Below are positions 25,801 through 33,464 of a stretch of 64,000 nt of DNA, piece by piece. Below the pieces are notes generated by a model, which worked only from the letters and a program-made list of their open reading frames with translations, was not told the DNA's origin and made no database searches. Source of the stretch: M3007 sp046160625 (GTDB lineage: Bacteria; Bacteroidota; Bacteroidia; Chitinophagales; Saprospiraceae); NCBI GenBank assembly GCA_046160625.1, contig JBJXGZ010000100.1:1-64000 (forward strand). The letters are read 5' to 3'. The position numbers and the translations under genes were made by a program. Within the stretch, counting starts at the first letter, position 1, and every line of letters starts with the position of its first letter.

Positions 25801-25921
25801 GCACGGGGTAGCCGATGGCGGTCTGAAAGGTCTGGCTGAAGAGATGAAGCGCGTTGAAAATAAGGAGTAAAAGGAACAGGTTTTTTGAAGCCTTCGGGAA
25901 TTGTGAGCAGAGATTTTTCAT
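22817..25921 (-). CDS. T9SS type A cargo protein with PKD repeats
   Basis: A 1034-residue secreted protein. The N-terminal hydrophobic stretch (LFLLLLIFNALHLFSQ) is a signal peptide. Residues about 35-480 form a repeated beta-propeller-like region with many GNLLW, GNFILVG and YFVTG motifs. About 500-780 holds three PKD domains (for example FSWNWDFGDANTSNLQNPTH, with the WDFGD signature). A carbohydrate-binding-like jelly-roll follows (about 790-940), and the end is a type A sorting domain (LFPNPTSGDMTLEF ... PAGIYLVRAMSN ... VVKE). The tail directs export through T9SS and release or anchoring at the surface. Probably binds or degrades polymers; substrate unknown. Confidence 0.88.
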   Translation of the reverse strand: MKNLCSQFPKASKNLFLLLLIFNALHLFSQTFQTAIGYPVPTDERGASGLIANNGNYLILGGNINHPSGLFNPAGDMQLVRLDPLGNLLFPSKILGQDVGETATWIEKANNCAGAQAYIIAGNEYNGGNSNMLLTLTDGAGNPTWVRRIGTPNADEKSACVKQDGAGNFILVGTKTDPISGMALIHAVKTDCAGTLLWEWTYRVNGVPSVASVTAFASMQSACPNLPNEYFVTGKVATAAGGNEEVFILSLQISTGSVSWMKTYDIAPNADDAGTCIQGNCGGPTPAIGSLWVSGYSLDNSSTDPRQVLMMQTDLSGNLLWANNYDIQNSPLELATHFQFGLNNKLVLTGKAEDTGVSDPPEIGQCMLMRIDDNGNSVDWTRVYHMGFASQGNRVEPDANDEYFITGHTYEIIQPHVFDYNILAIKTNKIGQTESDCYHSPETVIIQRQPITTAVQPIPNIPQDFFPSSLTTVLYEDKQTFCHNSDPTDPCDTLGLNANFSYSVSGNTVVFTDLSTISSGSIFSWNWDFGDANTSNLQNPTHTYSSPGAYIVCLIVAGGNAGALCRDTICFDIVIHDTPIDPCDSVGLVANFSASVSGNTVTFTDLSTIVSGTIFSWSWTFGDAGTGFSQNEVHTYANTGVYTVCLTVSAYGTNSATTMCTDTICFEVVIDKLTDGCLCDSTFYAAVGAGFTTTGTNPIGFTPVALDTCDKVLWLWGDGSPNSNSVANATVFHTYSTAGVYFVCMVVTRISIDGQICTYEFCKQIQVSEPMLCVDNLVLNGDFTAGLIPGNLGGPGNVNNWTTWTNTPQVIVGDTCQEAGAIQMWGNQVVGESIQQPVAFTMGGIYEVTVCGKWLNTVQDSVRFRFRASTGLPGSYLNCSGTCDEIYLSPVLTTNWVTYTSAAWTATQNFNTLTISVWNNYNINDGAYVSWSRIDDVCIRRIGTSATKDIVGQVNATLFPNPTSGDMTLEFGQPLESDAQISIMDLTGRPVQQILVKAGMKSQSISISNYPAGIYLVRAMSNAQAIWTGRVVKE

Positions 25922-26351
25922 AATAAACCACTTGAAAAGGATGAAAAGAAAAGAGGTGTTCCGTGGGCTGATTACTCTACTATCGCAATTTACGGGAAAG
26001 CTTACCCTTTTTTGGAAAAAATTTAGGTGACACCTCCTCCGTCGTCGGAGGTGTCACCTAAATTTTCCCCTTGTGTGGACAGAAAAAACATCCAGAGTGG
26101 CAGGAGGCTTACGCAGGTTTGGGTTGGGCTTGTATGATGATTATCATCAGTAGGGATGATTAGAAATAAGATTGTGGGGACATGGGATCATTGTTAAATG
26201 ATCGAGGATTTTAGCTTATGTGTATTTAAGTTTGGTTACTGGCTATTGAGGGGCTTAAAGTAATATTTCCGTAAATGGGAGTTTACGATAACAAGCGAGT
26301 TCGCTGTAGCCAATGGCCAATAAGTTCATTAAATAACTAAACTTTCAAGTC
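25922..26351. other. Divergent intergenic region between two T9SS cargo genes
   Basis: 430 bases without a supported gene. Apart from the inverted repeat at 26018-26066 it holds AT-rich sequence and a weak TAAACTTTC motif about 10 bp before the gene at 26352. Promoters of both genes must lie here, but I could not place them. Confidence 0.5.
26018..26066. repeat. 20-bp perfect inverted repeat in a divergent region
   Basis: Arms 26018-26037 and 26047-26066 contain AAATTTAGGTGACACCTCC and its complement around a 9-nt loop. It lies between two divergent cargo genes, about 100 and 290 bp from their starts, so it may be a regulatory site shared by both. Confidence 0.8.
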
Positions 26352-27680
26352 ATGACAAATTCGAAAAGACTTACGAAAAAGCAAATAATGCTTTTTATGA
26401 TGTTGTTTAGTGTCCCAGTCTTTGGGCAATGGACAACGACTGCTCTCTCGGAGGGCAAAGCCCAAATGGGGGCCGTATCATACGGCACTAAAGTTTGGTT
26501 CGCTGGAGGTGGCGTCGATACAGGAGCCACCAGCCAGGTAGAAATATACGACCTCGCTACCGAAGACTGGTCCATGAAACAACTCTCCATCCCGAGGCTT
26601 TTCCCAGCGGCAGGGGCAGTGGGGGGCAAAGTGTTTTTTGCAGGCGGAATCAACTTCGGCATCTTTGAGCATTATTCAAGAGTTGACATTTTCGATACCC
26701 TGTCGCAGACATGGACTACGGCAGAACTCTCTTCTCCAAAGTTCGACGTAGCGGCGGTTAGCTATGGCAACCTATTGTTTTTCGCCGGTGGCGTAAACCT
26801 AATAACAGGCAACGATTCAATCATTGACATCTACCACGCCGACACTGACCAATGGACAACGGCTACCCTTTCACAGTCTGGAGCAGTCAGAGCAGCAGTT
26901 TCAGGTTCAAAGTTGATTTTCGTTGGTGCGTTCGGATCTTCTTTGATGGATATTTATGATGCAGCCACAGGTACCTGGACGACCCAAGCCCTTCCTTATG
27001 CACGGTTATTCCCCGCCGTGACTGCCGTGGGCGACAAAATAATCATCGCAGGTGGCGTTAACTTTGACAACTCGCTTACCGACCGGGTTGATGTGTATGA
27101 CCTGGTCACTGGAGAATGGAGCGTTGCGAAGCTGTCTATGCCTCGTGCTTTCATTAACAATGCGGCGGTAGCTTGCGGAAAAGCATTTTTTGCAGGCGGC
27201 GGCAACTTCGAAATTGCGACCATCTCATGGTTTCCAATCCCCGCCAGTAACCAGGTAGACATTTTTGACCCTGAAACAAACCAATGGACTACCGACCAGC
27301 TCAACAATACAGCCGTGGTTCAATCCGTACTGAGTAATGGAAACCATGTGTTGGTGACCGGAGGGGCAGATTCAACAGGGTTGGTTTCCAGCGTTCAAAT
27401 TTATACTTGTAATCTTTCCGATGTGTTTGACGGAGGCTCCAACGGTAATAGCAATACGCCTTTTTTCATCAATCCAGCAACAGATTTCCTCTATTTTACG
27501 GATGAATTTGCTGTGGGTGCCTCCGGTACAATAACATTGACCAGCACTACCGGACAGGTGGTTTGTTTTGAAAAATCATCCGTTAACCAACTTAATATCA
27601 GTCACTTACGACCAGGTATTTATTTTTTGCGATTAAAAATCGGCGAGCGGATTCAGAGCGGGACGTTGGTAAAACAATAA
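26352..27680 (+). CDS. Kelch-repeat T9SS type A cargo protein
   Basis: A 442-residue secreted protein. After a signal peptide (IMLFMMLFSVPVFGQ), six or seven kelch blades follow, each with a pattern like GKVFFAGG...VDIFD..TWTT (for example AVGGKVFFAGGINFG and VDVYDLVTGEWSVAKLSMPR), forming a beta propeller. The C-terminus is a T9SS type A sorting domain (FFINPATDFLYF ... LRPGIYFLRLKIGERIQSG). The start near MTNSKRLTKKQ fits the basic n-region. The propeller suggests binding of protein or sugar ligands outside the cell. Confidence 0.9.
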   Translation: MTNSKRLTKKQIMLFMMLFSVPVFGQWTTTALSEGKAQMGAVSYGTKVWFAGGGVDTGATSQVEIYDLATEDWSMKQLSIPRLFPAAGAVGGKVFFAGGINFGIFEHYSRVDIFDTLSQTWTTAELSSPKFDVAAVSYGNLLFFAGGVNLITGNDSIIDIYHADTDQWTTATLSQSGAVRAAVSGSKLIFVGAFGSSLMDIYDAATGTWTTQALPYARLFPAVTAVGDKIIIAGGVNFDNSLTDRVDVYDLVTGEWSVAKLSMPRAFINNAAVACGKAFFAGGGNFEIATISWFPIPASNQVDIFDPETNQWTTDQLNNTAVVQSVLSNGNHVLVTGGADSTGLVSSVQIYTCNLSDVFDGGSNGNSNTPFFINPATDFLYFTDEFAVGASGTITLTSTTGQVVCFEKSSVNQLNISHLRPGIYFLRLKIGERIQSGTLVKQ

Positions 27681-27715
27681 AATTCTTGTTCATCCAACTT
27701 ACTTCTTTGTCGTAC

Positions 27716-27796
27716 TTGGCATCCTCACCAACAACACTTCGCTGCACTCTCAGGCATCGAATCCAACACAAAGGTTGTTGTTGGCGAGGATGCCAA
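27716..27796. repeat. Inverted repeat between convergent cargo genes
   Basis: TTGGCATCCTCACCAACAAC at 27716-27735 pairs with GTTGTTGTTGGCGAGGATGC at 27774-27793 with one mismatch. It lies between the ends of two convergent T9SS cargo genes and probably terminates both. Confidence 0.65.
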
Positions 27797-27859
27797 CAAC
27801 GGCAAGGACGGGACGAGTGGCACACCTCCAAGGTGTGACACACGTTCTCACACACCAAA

Positions 27860-29134
27860 TCACTGCTTCACCAATCTCTCCTCACCCCTTACCTTCCCCG
27901 ACCCATCGGATAATACCACCTGATATATCCCCACTGGCCAAGCCGTACAGGAATACCTTGCCGTTTGACGGAAAGCCTTGTCTTCCAGTACCAAACGGCC
28001 TGCAGCATCAAGGATTTTCAGGTTCAGTTCTTGGTCGTCCTCTGTGTCCGACAAGGTAATTTCCACCTGATCGCTTGCCGGGTTGGGTGTGCAGCGGAAC
28101 TTCAGCAGCGCCACAGGCTCATAGGCTGCTACTGTGCCGTCGAAGCGAAACAGCTTGCTGGCGGTAAAACTGAGTGTGCCGATGTAAATCTTGCCACCAA
28201 AAGACTCGATGCAATTCGGAAAATCGCTGCTTTCCGTGAAATTCAAACCCGTCCAGCTGCTGCCGTTCCAAGACGCGACGCCCCTGGTGTTTACATTGCC
28301 GACTTTCGTGAAATCGCCAGCCACGTAAAGCGTGTTACTCACGACTGCGATGTCTCGGAGGCCATTGAAGCCAGGGCCCGTCACGCTGCCGCCAACTGCC
28401 GCCCAGGCAGTGCCGTTCCATTTGGCGATGTAATTAGCACTTTGGCCTCCTGCCGCGCTGAAATTTCCGGCGGCGTACAATTCATTTTTGTAAACCGCCA
28501 GACTGTACACCACGCCGTTCAGGCCTGTTCCGAGCGTTATCCAACTGCTGCCATTCCAGGCTGCAACATTGTTGTAAAGGGTACCTCCGACCGAGCCGAT
28601 TTTACCTGCGGCCACAATTTGTCCGTTGAATTTGGCGAAGGCATTTATATCGTCGTTGTCATTGAAGGAAGGCATTTGATTAAATGACCCGGAACCAGTT
28701 CTTTTAAAGACTTTACCGAAATCGCTGCCTACATAAAGGTCGTTGCCATCGGCGTAAATGCCGGTACAGCTTTCGTTTATACTCGCCTCACTATCCCAGG
28801 TATTGCCGCTCCAGGAGCTGACTTGCTTAAAATCCATTCCGCCTGCATTGAACAGCATGCCGTTGAACACCTCGAAACGTTTGATCCCGATGCCACCGAT
28901 CAGCTCCGTGTGCAGCGAATACGATGACCCGTTGTAAGCGGCCGACCAGTAGCAGGTCATACCGTTGAATTTCGTGAAGTTGCCACCAATCCATAGCTGG
29001 TTGGAATAACTTTTGAGGTCGTTCATGGATTGATTAAAAGTGCCGACATCGGTCCATTGGGCATTCATTGGAAGGGTTCCGACCAGAAGCGAAAAGAGTA
29101 AAATCGTTGTTTTTGAGCAATTGAGTTTGTTCAT
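27860..29134 (-). CDS. T9SS type A cargo protein with beta-propeller-like repeats
   Basis: A 424-residue secreted protein. A signal peptide (ILLFSLLVGTLPMNAQ) precedes about seven repeats of a YNGSSW / LYVGSDF / AWNGSSWITLGTGLNG type, typical of WD/kelch-like propellers of Bacteroidota surface proteins. The C-terminal 80 residues are a type A sorting domain (CTPNPASDQVEITL ... PVGIYQVVLSDGSGK ... RLVKQ). Like the neighbouring kelch gene it ends in VKQ/KQ, the usual tail. Role probably ligand binding at the surface. Confidence 0.88.
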   Translation of the reverse strand: MNKLNCSKTTILLFSLLVGTLPMNAQWTDVGTFNQSMNDLKSYSNQLWIGGNFTKFNGMTCYWSAAYNGSSYSLHTELIGGIGIKRFEVFNGMLFNAGGMDFKQVSSWSGNTWDSEASINESCTGIYADGNDLYVGSDFGKVFKRTGSGSFNQMPSFNDNDDINAFAKFNGQIVAAGKIGSVGGTLYNNVAAWNGSSWITLGTGLNGVVYSLAVYKNELYAAGNFSAAGGQSANYIAKWNGTAWAAVGGSVTGPGFNGLRDIAVVSNTLYVAGDFTKVGNVNTRGVASWNGSSWTGLNFTESSDFPNCIESFGGKIYIGTLSFTASKLFRFDGTVAAYEPVALLKFRCTPNPASDQVEITLSDTEDDQELNLKILDAAGRLVLEDKAFRQTARYSCTAWPVGIYQVVLSDGSGKVRGEERLVKQ

Positions 29135-29180
29135 GTTGTAGAATTTGTGTGTATAATAAGTTGATTAATTTAAGTGCCCG

Positions 29181-29400
29181 GACAAAACAGGGGTCATCCC
29201 GAATTTTAATGCAGCCTCAGAGGGGCTAAATCTCGGTAGAAAATAGGTAAAAATGGGTTGGCGTGCCGTAGGTACGCAATCTGGACGTTTATAGATAGCG
29301 TACCTACGGCACGCTTTTCCAACGAAATATTCATTTCTACCGAGATTACGTCCCTCTGGGACGACTATAATACAAAATTCGGGATGATGCATGTTTTGTC
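29181..29400. repeat. 220-bp nested palindrome
   Basis: Three nested inverted pairs share one axis: outer 29181-29207 / 29374-29400 (23 of 27), middle 29232-29242 / 29334-29344 (CTCGGTAGAAA and complement) and inner 29261-29277 / 29298-29314 (GCGTGCCGTAGGTACGC and its exact complement). Most bases between the outer and middle pairs also match. The element lies between two minus-strand genes. It could be a MITE-like element or a large terminator. Confidence 0.85.
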
Positions 29401-29427
29401 GGGGGATGTCAGCTGATTCTTGTGGAC

Positions 29428-31530
29428 TCACTCCACCACCTTAAAAGTCGTCCTCCGATTCGTCTGGTGCTCGGCCTCCGTACAAGAAGCGCAAGAACAA
29501 AAGGCAGCCGGTTGGCTCTCCCCATACCCCTTAGCGGAAAGCCGATCAGGGTCAATCCCTTTGGAAATCAGGTAATTGACCGCACTCTGGGCGCGTCGCT
29601 GGGAGAGGCCCTGATTGTAGGCATCATTGCCACGGCAGTCGGTGTGGCTGCCGAGTTGGATGCGGATACCGACATTTTGGCGCAGCACCTCGGAGAGGCG
29701 GTTGAGTGTCGGCTCGGCATCGGGGCGGATGTCCCACTTGTCGTAATCGTAATAAATGTTCTCCAGCACGATTTCCCGGTCGCGGAAAATCTGGTCGAGC
29801 ACGATTTCGATTTCAAAGGTCTGAACCGGGTTATTTGGGTCTTTGGCAATGCCTTTTGTACTAAATTTTGTGCTATTGGCGAGATATCCAGCCAGTGTCG
29901 CGTTGAAATTGTAGTCTGTATTTTCGGCCAGGTCCATTTTGAAAAAACCGTCTTCCTTTACCGTGAATGATTGTTTTTTGCTGTTCCATTCCGCGACAAC
30001 CGTAGCGCCAGAGAGTGGTTTGCGGCCCAGGATTTTACTGTTCGGGTTGGCAGGGTCAGAGAAGATTTTCTCCAATACATACCCTTCCAAAATGAATTTG
30101 TAGACCAAAGGCTTCGGTGGCACTGTGTCCACTTTCGGTGGTTTCGGTGGAGGTACCCGTTGTTCAAAACGGTAAATATCGTCGCCGCCTTTGGCTGTTT
30201 CCAAGGGGCGGTTGCTCGTGAAATACCCCGATTTAATCAAATCGCCTGGTTTGGACGCCTCCCGGCCTCCCCCTGCCAGGGAGGAGTTTTTCCCGGTATC
30301 CACAATAAAGCCAAAATCGTCCGCCCCGCTGTTGATGGGCGATTTGAGGTTTTGAGGCGGCGACCAGGCATTTTTTTCAGATTTGTATGACCTGAAAACA
30401 TCCAGCCCTCCCATGCCCGTGTGACCGTCGGAGGCGAAGTACAAGGTATCGGCATCGAAATTCGGGAAGAGTTCGTTGGAGGGGGTATTCAAGCCGCGAG
30501 GGAGCAGTTTTGGAATATCCCAGCCTGTTTCGGTTTTGGTATTTCGTTGTGCCGACCAAAGGTCAAAGCCCCCCCATCCTTCGGGGTCGTTACAGGCAAA
30601 ATAGAGCGTGTTGCCATCGGCACTGAGTGCTGGATGGAAGTAGTTGATTTTCTCCTTTTGAAAAGGGAGCGGCACCGGAACAGACCACATTGGATCCGTT
30701 CGACTTTTTTCCGAAAAAAAGATTTTGCAGAAAGCGTCGTCGCCCTTGTAAGCACCTAACGCGCGCACAAAAAACGCCTCCGTCGCGAGTTTGTTGAAGC
30801 AGGGCGTACCTTCATTACTGGTGGTATTCCATTGACTGTCAAAAGTTTGTGGACTTGCACTGCTGGGTTCGGTAATGAAGATATCCATGAACTTGTTACC
30901 TGTCCAGCGATAGCTTTCTTTGCTCACGATCATGTTTCGGTCGCTGGTAAACACTAGCCTGCCGTCGGAAAAAAACACGGGCGCGAAATCGTTTTGAGCA
31001 CTGTTGAATGGCACTTGCTCGATGCTCCAACCATTGTTGGGGCGTTCATTGAGCCAGCCCTCGGCAATGGTACAGCCTGTAATTTCTTTGCGGTATTCGT
31101 AAGGAGAACCAATTTCAATACCGAGGTTTTTGAAAACATCTCGTGCAGCGGCGTAGCGTTCGAGTTTTTTCAAGGTAAATGCCTGGGCTTTCAGGGCGTC
31201 GGCGCCAAAATTGTTGGCATAGGCGACCTCAAACCAGGGGAGGGATTTTTCATCCTGCCCGATGCGGCGGTACGAATCTCCAAGCAAGTAGGCCAGTTGC
31301 CCTTTTTCCTTTCGGGTTTTAGCGCGGGTGAACTCCTTTTCAAGTAGCGGCACAGCAGTGGCAAACTGTTTCCGTTCGTAAGCCGTGGCTCCGTCTTTGA
31401 TTTTCAAAGTGTAGGTGCAGGACAGTAGCAATGGCAGTAGCAGTAGCAGTTTTACCCGCCGTAACTTTTTTACCTGTCGGAGTAAAAGCGAAGACTGGAG
31501 TGAAGGCGAGCCGATAGTTTTTGTATTCAT
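29428..31530 (-). CDS. OmpA-family lipoprotein with TPR and PD40 repeats, PorE-like
   Basis: A 700-residue protein; the start at 31530 (MNTKTIGS) gives a lipobox PLLLSC (Cys38). Domains in order: TPR helices (about 45-150), PD40/WD40-like propeller (about 180-440, with FSDGRLVFTSDRN, LSADGNTLYFACND, FDADTLYFASDGH), a carboxypeptidase-regulatory-like domain (about 475-580) and an OmpA-like peptidoglycan-binding domain (about 590-700, YYDYDKWDIRPDAEPTLNRL and LGSHTDCRGN). This layout is that of PorE, a T9SS component tying the machine to peptidoglycan. However, Bacteroidota encode many paralogs with the same layout, so identity with PorE is unproven. Confidence 0.85.
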   Translation of the reverse strand: MNTKTIGSPSLQSSLLLRQVKKLRRVKLLLLLPLLLSCTYTLKIKDGATAYERKQFATAVPLLEKEFTRAKTRKEKGQLAYLLGDSYRRIGQDEKSLPWFEVAYANNFGADALKAQAFTLKKLERYAAARDVFKNLGIEIGSPYEYRKEITGCTIAEGWLNERPNNGWSIEQVPFNSAQNDFAPVFFSDGRLVFTSDRNMIVSKESYRWTGNKFMDIFITEPSSASPQTFDSQWNTTSNEGTPCFNKLATEAFFVRALGAYKGDDAFCKIFFSEKSRTDPMWSVPVPLPFQKEKINYFHPALSADGNTLYFACNDPEGWGGFDLWSAQRNTKTETGWDIPKLLPRGLNTPSNELFPNFDADTLYFASDGHTGMGGLDVFRSYKSEKNAWSPPQNLKSPINSGADDFGFIVDTGKNSSLAGGGREASKPGDLIKSGYFTSNRPLETAKGGDDIYRFEQRVPPPKPPKVDTVPPKPLVYKFILEGYVLEKIFSDPANPNSKILGRKPLSGATVVAEWNSKKQSFTVKEDGFFKMDLAENTDYNFNATLAGYLANSTKFSTKGIAKDPNNPVQTFEIEIVLDQIFRDREIVLENIYYDYDKWDIRPDAEPTLNRLSEVLRQNVGIRIQLGSHTDCRGNDAYNQGLSQRRAQSAVNYLISKGIDPDRLSAKGYGESQPAAFCSCASCTEAEHQTNRRTTFKVVE

Positions 31531-31678
31531 AATCAAGCAATGGAGACTGAAACAAGAGAAAGCCAACGAGGTTTTCAGAAAGGAGAAAGTTGCCTGAGCT
31601 GGTTACAAAGGTGTTGTTTTTTGGAGAAATATTCCTGGAGTGCGTTTTGTCTATGGCATTCCAAACGGCTATTTTGTG

Positions 31679-31686
31679 TAATTTTG
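31679..31686 (+). promoter_or_regulatory. Candidate -7 box for the small lipoprotein gene
   Basis: TAATTTTG matches TAnnTTTG and lies 125 bp before the ATG at 31811, directly before an inverted repeat. No -33 box at standard spacing. Confidence 0.35.
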
Positions 31687-31688
31687 CG

Positions 31689-31757
31689 GCGTTTTATCGG
31701 GTATAAATTGACCGGGTAACTTCAAGTCACCCCGTCAATTTATACTCAACAAAACGC
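31689..31757. repeat. Inverted repeat in the leader of the small lipoprotein gene
   Basis: 29-bp arms 31689-31717 and 31729-31757 (GCGTTTT...GTATAAATTGAC and complements) match with a few mismatches around an 11-nt loop. It would fold in the 5' leader of the gene at 31811, or act as an operator. Confidence 0.7.
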
Positions 31758-31810
31758 TCATTTACATCGGTTTCAAATTTTCTCACTGACACATTTTAAT
31801 ATTTAAAAAG

Positions 31811-32290
31811 ATGAACAAACTCGTTTTTCCCCTTTTACTCGGGCTGCTTATTACCGCATGCCAGGATACGCCAAAAACAGAACCAAGCAGCTTTTCAGCT
31901 GCGCCCGAGGCAACTCCTCCTCCAGCACCCGCTAAAGTTACGCCCGAATCCGTGACGGAAGTCTCGGAAAAGCTCGCCGCGGCCGTAAAAATGATGGAAG
32001 GTCTTCGCAAACAGGTGGATGCACTCCCAGCCAAAGTTAAAAAAGAAAAATCGGCAGAAATTGAAATTATGCAAGCTACACTGGAGGGAATGATCGAAAA
32101 GCAAACTGGTATGCTCAATGAATTGAAGACTTCGACCACCACCACCAGTTCTTCAAATGATATACAGGGATCCGGAGGCACTGCTGGCCCCAGCGCTGCT
32201 CAAATGCAAGACTATATTGAGTCTGTAGCCCGCTACGCTCAAGAAGCACAGAACATTAAAGAGGCTGTTCAGAAGATGGGCAAGAATTAA
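31811..32290 (+). CDS. Small helical lipoprotein of unknown function
   Basis: A 159-residue protein with lipobox LITAC (Cys17), a Pro/Ala/Glu/Thr-rich linker (about 20-50), a helical coiled-coil region (about 52-105, ESVTEVSEKLAAAVKMMEGL) and a Ser/Thr-rich patch before a helical end. It is expected in the periplasm or outer membrane. No known domain was recognised. It is divergent from the PorE-like gene, with an inverted repeat in its leader. Confidence 0.7.
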   Translation: MNKLVFPLLLGLLITACQDTPKTEPSSFSAAPEATPPPAPAKVTPESVTEVSEKLAAAVKMMEGLRKQVDALPAKVKKEKSAEIEIMQATLEGMIEKQTGMLNELKTSTTTTSSSNDIQGSGGTAGPSAAQMQDYIESVARYAQEAQNIKEAVQKMGKN

Positions 32291-32302
32291 TTGGGTTATT
32301 GA

Positions 32303-32368
32303 GATATTGAGATATATGGATATTGAGATATTGAGCATGCCTCGAAAATATCCATATATCTCAATATC
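32303..32368. repeat. Octamer-based inverted repeat between convergent genes
   Basis: Perfect 21-bp arms 32303-32323 and 32348-32368, made of the TTGAGATA unit with ATATATGGATAT. It lies between the stops of the small lipoprotein and threonine aldolase genes. The unit is the same as that directly before kdsA. Confidence 0.85.
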
Positions 32369-33377
32369 CCTTCAATATCTCAATACTCCGCTCCACCATT
32401 CCCTGCGTCACATCCAAGTGCGTAACAAAACGAATGGTTTGTGGACCAAAAGCAGAAGCGATCACCCCGTTTTGTTTAAGATAATCCAGAAATTGGACAG
32501 GGGTTCTCGGTGGTACGAGGTCGAAAATCAGGATGTTGGTCTGCACCGGGCGAATATTTACAACCCATGATAATTCGGCCAGTGCCGCCGCTAAATGACG
32601 AGCATGGGCGTGGTCGTCGCGGAGTCGTTCCACATGATGATCAAGCGCGTAAATGCCCGCTGCTGCCAGATAACCTGCCTGCCGCATCCCACCGCCCATG
32701 GCTTTACGCACTCGCCGGGCTTCGGCGATAAATGCTTGATTCCCAATCAATACGGAGCCAACGGGCGCCCCCAATCCCTTGGAAAGGCAAATAGAAAGAC
32801 TGTCAACTTCCGCGCCGATACTTGCAGGATAATCGCCGGTTTCCACCAGTGCGTTGAAAATCCTTGCGCCATCCATATGGAGCGCGAGCTTGTTTTTTTG
32901 ACACACTTTGCGAATCTCCTGGATGTGCTTCAGAGGGTAAATACTTCCCCCGCCTTTGTTGCAGGTATTTTCAATCACAACCAAGCTGCTGCGTGGCAGC
33001 CAATCGTAGCGTGGTTTGATGGCGGCCTCCACCATTTCAGCCCTCAATATCCCGTTTTCGCCTTTTAAAAGGTTGACCGCAATGCCCGAATGGAAGGCAT
33101 AACCTCCTACCTCGTATTGGTAGATATGGCTCATTTCGTCGCAAATCACCTCGTCGAGCGGACGGGTGTGGACCTTCAGCGCGATCTGGTTGGCCATGGT
33201 GCCGCTTGGGCAAAACAGCGCGGCCTCATGACCGAAAAGCGTGGCGCATTTTGCCTCCAGCGCATTTACGGTAGGGTCTTCGCGAAAAACATCGTCGCCC
33301 ACTTCGGCAGCCCACATTGCTTTGAGCATGCCGGGCGTGGGCTTGGTTATGGTATCGGAGAGGAGGTTGATGGTCAT
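32361..33377 (-). CDS. ltaE: Low-specificity L-threonine aldolase
   Basis: A 338-residue PLP-dependent fold-type I enzyme that cleaves threonine or allo-threonine to glycine and acetaldehyde. Motifs: LLSDTITKPTPGM, GDDVFREDPTV, LFCPSGTMANQIAL, HIYQYEVGG, NTCNKGGGSIYPL, HMDGARIFNAL and the PLP-lysine region SICLSKGLGAPVGSVL. Length and order match the family. The region before its start carries a degenerate copy of the ATGAC/TAATGAC units seen before crtY. Its end overlaps the octamer inverted repeat. Confidence 0.95.
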   Translation of the reverse strand: MTINLLSDTITKPTPGMLKAMWAAEVGDDVFREDPTVNALEAKCATLFGHEAALFCPSGTMANQIALKVHTRPLDEVICDEMSHIYQYEVGGYAFHSGIAVNLLKGENGILRAEMVEAAIKPRYDWLPRSSLVVIENTCNKGGGSIYPLKHIQEIRKVCQKNKLALHMDGARIFNALVETGDYPASIGAEVDSLSICLSKGLGAPVGSVLIGNQAFIAEARRVRKAMGGGMRQAGYLAAAGIYALDHHVERLRDDHAHARHLAAALAELSWVVNIRPVQTNILIFDLVPPRTPVQFLDYLKQNGVIASAFGPQTIRFVTHLDVTQGMVERSIEILKGY

Positions 33378-33464
33378 AGCGTCATTATAGTCATTTCGTT
33401 ATTGTGTTTCAACGGAATATTCCAGTTGTCGAAACCAATAAGGTTTTTGAAACTTCATTGGTTT

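Noticed and set aside
24605..25870. Plus-strand open frame of 421 codons
   Set aside because: Antisense to the PKD T9SS cargo gene; the translation is low-complexity and lacks a signal or domain.
29428..31530. Firm assignment as porE
   Set aside because: The domain order fits, but many Bacteroidota paralogs share it and no core T9SS gene is adjacent.
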